Source: Congzhengia sp045576635 (lineage in GTDB: Bacteria; Bacillota; Clostridia; UBA1381; UBA9506). From it: a stretch of 64,000 nt of DNA. The stretch lies in contig JAZNGT010000015.1 in the NCBI GenBank assembly GCA_045576635.1, positions 1-64,000 on the forward strand, in the 5' to 3' direction. A program made the position numbers and the translations under genes. Below are positions 62,401 through 64,000 of the stretch, in pieces (positions within the stretch are counted from its first letter, which is position 1; every line of letters starts with the position of its first letter). Under the pieces are notes generated by a model. That model was not told the DNA's origin, did not search any database, and saw only the letters and a program-made list of their open reading frames with translations.

Positions 62401-63056
62401 GCCTTGATATCTTCTGCCGCATCATCAGCATCAACTTCGTCCGGAACATCAGACACTGCAAACTCCGGAACTTGAACAAGCTTAAATTGTTTTCTTGAAC
62501 CATCTGTCATCTGTGTAATCTGGCTTAATGCACTACCAGTAGCGCTTTCAAGAAAAGTGATAGCATTTAAATCTTCAATTGTAAGATCAGCAAGCGCCTG
62601 AACATTAAGTCCAAACAACGAGCCTTCTTCCTGAATTTTTGTCATTTTATCATCTTGAACAGAAATACCACTTAAGGATGACCATCCAGCATAACAAACA
62701 CCATCCGCGAAGGAAAATGCAAAAGTTGGAGTTGTTAACTCTGCGAAATAACCTTCTTCATTTCCTCCAGGAAAAGAAATTTTATCAGGATTGTAGCCTA
62801 TAAGTAAATCATAAGCTTGAATACTATCTGCTAATACAGTAGGATTTCCAGCAAAATTTACATAAATGCGGAATTTTTCTCCAGCACTGACCTTTGTAAT
62901 TGTGTTCACGCCAGCTTCGTCAGTAAATTTTAACGATAGATAAATTGTATCACCATTTGTACCGTCTGTTATTGTTGTTGCTGAAACGGGTATGAATGTC
63001 ATGACCATCGCAAAAACCAGAAGCAGCGAGCAAAGTTTGTTTATTCTTTGTTTCAT
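56481..63056 (-). CDS. Giant SLH-anchored surface protein with cohesin-like N-terminus and MBG/YDG repeats
   Basis: The 2191-residue protein is secreted (signal peptide about 1-27). Residues about 35-195 look like a cohesin domain (SAGEKFRIYVNFAG, YDLLIGYNPDKISFPGG, a following FADGVCYAGWSSL). An Ig-like Big_3-type domain follows (about 283-356: YVAFETFDPTGMVVTATY), then many MBG and YDG-type beta domains (about 357-1657), an Ig-like pair (about 1658-1823), a fibronectin-III-like domain (about 1825-1910), a glycine hinge (VVGGGGAGGAI), an InlB-repeat-like domain (1928-2004) and three SLH domains (about 2018-2066, 2079-2127, 2139-2188) for wall-polymer anchoring. GAGGTG precedes the ATG. It lies 14 bp after the dockerin-protein gene. 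Confidence 0.9.
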   Translation of the reverse strand: MKQRINKLCSLLLVFAMVMTFIPVSATTITDGTNGDTIYLSLKFTDEAGVNTITKVSAGEKFRIYVNFAGNPTVLADSIQAYDLLIGYNPDKISFPGGNEEGYFAELTTPTFAFSFADGVCYAGWSSLSGISVQDDKMTKIQEEGSLFGLNVQALADLTIEDLNAITFLESATGSALSQITQMTDGSRKQFKLVQVPEFAVSDVPDEVDADDAAEDIKAKIPSFTFIDASGASTIYTSANTVEWNRLEVLLPDDGLVIGENTLTARFDGATSTFKVTVKDRISGITIATPPMKTDYVAFETFDPTGMVVTATYASGATADVTAQCVVDTTTQLKVADTKWTITYDAFTTQQDITVAKFGVEKPVASTVAVIYNGQTQTFDYATAPNASYVTVTGDTSGKNVGTYNATVSLKDKANTKWEDDTDANLTLSWTIRKASVISGMSDFSAKYSAKYSKLLSDGKANLTGVDGETVRASITWYTDDTYETVADSNATIAGPEDVTGSVTLYYKATGMANYEDYEGSVSVLIKGKDAGTISVKNLPTGLTENSGTITGTYKEAGYTLSASDFAAKKASGASLGDAKTLTITKDSVIVDRITDAGTYIVTATYEDDDNIASAEFAVEISPKSIEGLEVTLSREEFDYTGSSFAPEVISVEGLTDADYEVTVNDPKTDVSDTLYEVIITGKGNYTDTTKGYWKITPKVIAFESAVIADKYYDGGVDNVNVTAFTFSDGVVLNKGVDFEIVSATYADKNAADDVAVTVTIALKDTVKNYKFARETATVVSSGKINKIAASDIYAADEEQTLYSSAVLGTALREYTFNLGSIITNIPDDYGTITYTVKEEGTYVKKQGEGIEGSLLKVKVTPQHADVTDTVVVTVSTVNYEDQDVEIDFIFKDKNLIDDITLENVTVEYGETYNPENAVSEWVTNNGDPANWTYTYSNFTPTPENPYPYKVGEYEVTATYEDDVVENGIAGHRGTAGATITILPKELTITDGNLAITKKYDGTNAVASWTGCLGLDGVLADDEVSIVLSNLNVGDFDSEEAGTRTVTITGIVLSGADKDNYVLNETTYEFVNAVITQKEQIPVTIRGVENVTFGDAPLTIVVGGGNGTGDYTLEASDSDAIRLETDDNITWTATILKAGSFTVTASRESDNNYEAAADVQATILVTPKNIAKSDFTAIDVADKVFTGEAIEPSVESALTENVDYEVSYTSNENVGTATITITGIGNYTSYFVETFEIVEKELNDVEFTVSGFNASYEYKGEAFTPEVIVEMGNITLVKETDYNVAFANNTNAGTATITITGIGNYNGTLAKTFVIEPKALTITDGTLVIEKSYDGNTDVTSWSGNLAINGILGDDVVRLTIGAGNIGSYDSAELGTHTVVISGLTLEGADKDNYTISATYNFTNAKIITRGQAPVTVSGVQNGGILNYGDVVTVLLGGGSGTGAYTLTSSDTSVLGLATDDSTTWQVNALKVGTVTLTASRLGDHAFVPAENVEITLTVIPKHIAAGDFTIDLESKAYTGEEIKPSVTSETLVVGRDYEVAYSNNVNVASNAATITITGKGNYTATVSKTFAIVPKALNETEFTVSGYEESYGFTSFAIEPEVTVNWGDVLLVKDTDYSVAFADNTNVGTATITITGIGNYSESVAATFEIMPAAFEGSISIDSNTASITTGTVLTANTTLATGDVLTYQWKRNGEDIADATANTYTVTEDDATQEISVVVTSSGNYEGTLESLAVTVGKTAMRGTVTIAEADGVVTVTVADAPDAENYDIKWLRNGVEIEGATSETYTLVYNDKGTTLTARLVAKEDSVFTGEILSNAILVPAEAPSFTKNPELVSGDQKLTVSYDVLANGSAILGYKIKVNGTVVSGETLITETSYEITGLNNEVQYTISVIAVNAVGETESNEVSGKPFRPAVVGGGGAGGAIPNFAINSASKVEGGKYTTNVTSAKPGTKIVITTTPDEGYELSKITVLDKDNKVVPVTKDGNEYTLTMPKSKITIKAEFVLIGENVDDTPISSFNDVKKFDYYFNAVEWALKNNITSGTAANTFSPNEECTRAQMITFLWRAAGAPKATAGANAFTDIEAGSYYYDAVMWAVENGITSGVSATEFDPHAIVSRAQSVTFLWRIANNPEVSANNAFDDVHDSAYYNDAVTWAANAEVTNGISATSFGPDFACTRAQIVTFIYRYFVK
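58089..60104 (-). repeat. Two-fold tandem super-repeat inside the SLH protein
   Basis: Residues about 985-1316 and 1317-1656 repeat the same order of domains: a YDG-like unit (KKYDGTNAVASWTG versus KSYDGNTDVTSWSG), an Ig-like unit (IVVGGGNGTGDYTLEASDSD versus TVLLGGGSGTGAYTLTSSDT), and two MBG-like units (NVGTATITITGIGNY). The copies are diverged but clearly homologous along their length, which suggests an old internal duplication that lengthened the protein. Confidence 0.75.
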
Positions 63057-63070
63057 CTTCTTTCACCTCA

Positions 63071-64000
63071 TTAATTCCAAGAATCGATTAACTCGGCATG
63101 GTACTGTAAAATCATCAATGCATCCGTCGAGTTAATGTATGCATCACCGCTAACGTTAGCCGCTAACCGTTCTGTCTCTGTAGATGGATAGCCAGCAGCA
63201 ATCTGCAATACCGCATAGGAATCGCTAGAATCAATTTTACCATTATTGTCAACGTCACCTAAGATATAAGCTGATGGATCAACATAATAGTTAAGTGGAA
63301 TTTCAATTAGATCAGAATCCGGTGCACTGCTTGAAATGTAAAGTTTAAGTTCGCAAGCTTTTGCAGGCAATTTCGGATACACCTTAAAGTCTAATGTCGT
63401 GCTCTGTGCGGTGTGCTGGTTAATATAATAGATATTACCATCTCTTGTTGGCACGGTACTACCCGCAGGGATATCTACTAATATCACGCCGTAATATACA
63501 CCAGGTGTTGCATTGTTGTAGGACAATACAAGGCCATTTGACTCTGAATAGAAATCGTCTGTTTTTACACCATTAATCACTGCGGTTGTTGCAGTTACAT
63601 TGTCGCCATCGGCTTTGGGTGTGATTACAACATTTGCAGTTGATCCGATATCATGAAATCCTCGTACAGCCGGAGCAGTTGCCACCGCATAATTTAATGG
63701 AATTTTAATAATGCCAAAAGCGTTTTCGCTACTGGAAATATAAAGCGTTAAATCAGTCGTGTTTTCCGGAAATCTCGGAAATACGTTAAAATCTACCACT
63801 CCGGAAGCAGCAGTTACCTGATCGACAAAATAGATTTCAGTATCTTTTGTAGGCGCTACGTTACCCTCAGCTAACATAATGCCGTAATATTCGTCTTGCG
63901 TTGCAGCGCCAAATGACACTTCGAGTCTGTTAGAGTTTACATAAATCTGGTCAGGGTCTCCGTCTCCATCAACGTCTTCCTCTGTCGCATTTGTTACCTC
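63071..64000 (-). CDS. Secreted protein with two tandem beta domains and C-terminal dockerin (partial)
   Basis: The gene runs past the right edge of the window; 309 C-terminal residues are visible. The frame has no stop up to 64000, so the internal GTG at 63919 is not the start. Two homologous units (YYGIMLAEGNVAPTKDTEIY...LTLYISSS and YYGVILVDIPAGSTVPTRD...LKLYISSS) precede a type I dockerin: GDVDNNGKIDSSDSYAVLQI and ANVSGDAYINSTDALMILQ carry the two calcium loops with Asp at the expected positions. Near the edge, EEDVDGDGDPD is another acidic, possibly calcium-binding stretch. It lies upstream of the cohesin-like SLH protein in the same direction. Confidence 0.85.
   Translation of the reverse strand, partial: EVTNATEEDVDGDGDPDQIYVNSNRLEVSFGAATQDEYYGIMLAEGNVAPTKDTEIYFVDQVTAASGVVDFNVFPRFPENTTDLTLYISSSENAFGIIKIPLNYAVATAPAVRGFHDIGSTANVVITPKADGDNVTATTAVINGVKTDDFYSESNGLVLSYNNATPGVYYGVILVDIPAGSTVPTRDGNIYYINQHTAQSTTLDFKVYPKLPAKACELKLYISSSAPDSDLIEIPLNYYVDPSAYILGDVDNNGKIDSSDSYAVLQIAAGYPSTETERLAANVSGDAYINSTDALMILQYHAELIDSWN

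Noticed and set aside
56481..63056. CRISPR-like or DNA-level direct repeats in the region of the SLH protein
   Set aside because: The repetition is at the protein level, with diverged codons and long units; no short identical repeats with unique spacers occur.
63071..63919. A complete gene starting at the GTG at 63919
   Set aside because: The same frame stays open to the window edge with coherent protein sequence and no ribosome binding site before the GTG, so the gene is truncated by the window.
1..64000. Prophage, transposon or defence island
   Set aside because: No integrase, transposase, restriction, toxin-antitoxin or phage structural gene was recognised, and gene direction and spacing are continuous.

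Overview
The window is AT-rich Gram-positive DNA, most likely from an uncultured member of the Clostridia. The pointers are a PolC-type replicative polymerase next to ispG, the nadK-argR-recN and rplS-lepB-ylqF-rnhB-yraN gene orders, an RNase P RNA with an apparent type A fold, strong AGGAGG-type ribosome binding sites, SLH surface proteins and a BMP-family nucleoside ABC transporter. Nearly all genes lie on the minus strand; only rnpB and a uracil permease gene are on the plus strand. I saw no tRNA, rRNA, IS element, prophage or CRISPR array.

Left part (1-24 kb), housekeeping. The minus-strand units are ispG-polC (polC runs off the left edge), nadK-argR-recN, aspC-pgi-thrC-prmA-malQ-HAD phosphatase, rplS-lepB-ylqF-rnhB-yraN-dipeptidase, and an eight-gene run acyltransferase-lipid kinase-YgjV-TtcA-phosphodiester glycosidase-nth-tlyA-DUF1294. 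rnpB sits alone on the plus strand behind a perfect consensus promoter. The uracil permease gene (24.2-25.6 kb, plus) separates this part from the next.

Middle part (25.6-48.5 kb), a Wzy-type exopolysaccharide operon with a built-in cyclic-di-GMP circuit. From its promoter at about 48.5 kb it encodes a Cache-sensor diguanylate cyclase, a hexapeptide acyltransferase, a flippase, a DXD glycosyltransferase, a GtrII-like membrane protein, a ChbG-type deacetylase, a priming sugar transferase, a GT4, a membrane metallophosphoesterase with a DnaA-domain-I-like N-terminus, and two tandem Wzz-like co-polymerases. One co-polymerase is fused to a degenerate GGDEF domain. A Wzy polymerase, one GT4, four GT2 enzymes and two EAL phosphodiesterases follow, ending at a bidirectional terminator at 25.6 kb. 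No tyrosine kinase/phosphatase pair is present. The working hypothesis is that c-di-GMP made by the first gene and degraded by the last genes is read by the GGDEF-like tail of the co-polymerase. This is the most novel part of the window.

Right part (48.5-56.4 kb), purine salvage. xpt, which appears to start at AUA, is followed by a BMP lipoprotein gene and a nucleoside-type ABC transporter (one ATPase, two permeases). Upstream lie a PfkB kinase gene and an EamA transporter gene under their own promoter.

Far right (56.5-64 kb), cell surface. A dockerin-bearing secreted protein, cut by the window edge, lies directly upstream of a 2191-residue secreted protein. That protein has a cohesin-like N-terminal domain, many MBG/YDG/Ig-like repeats and three C-terminal SLH domains. 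Together they suggest a small wall-anchored cohesin-dockerin assembly.
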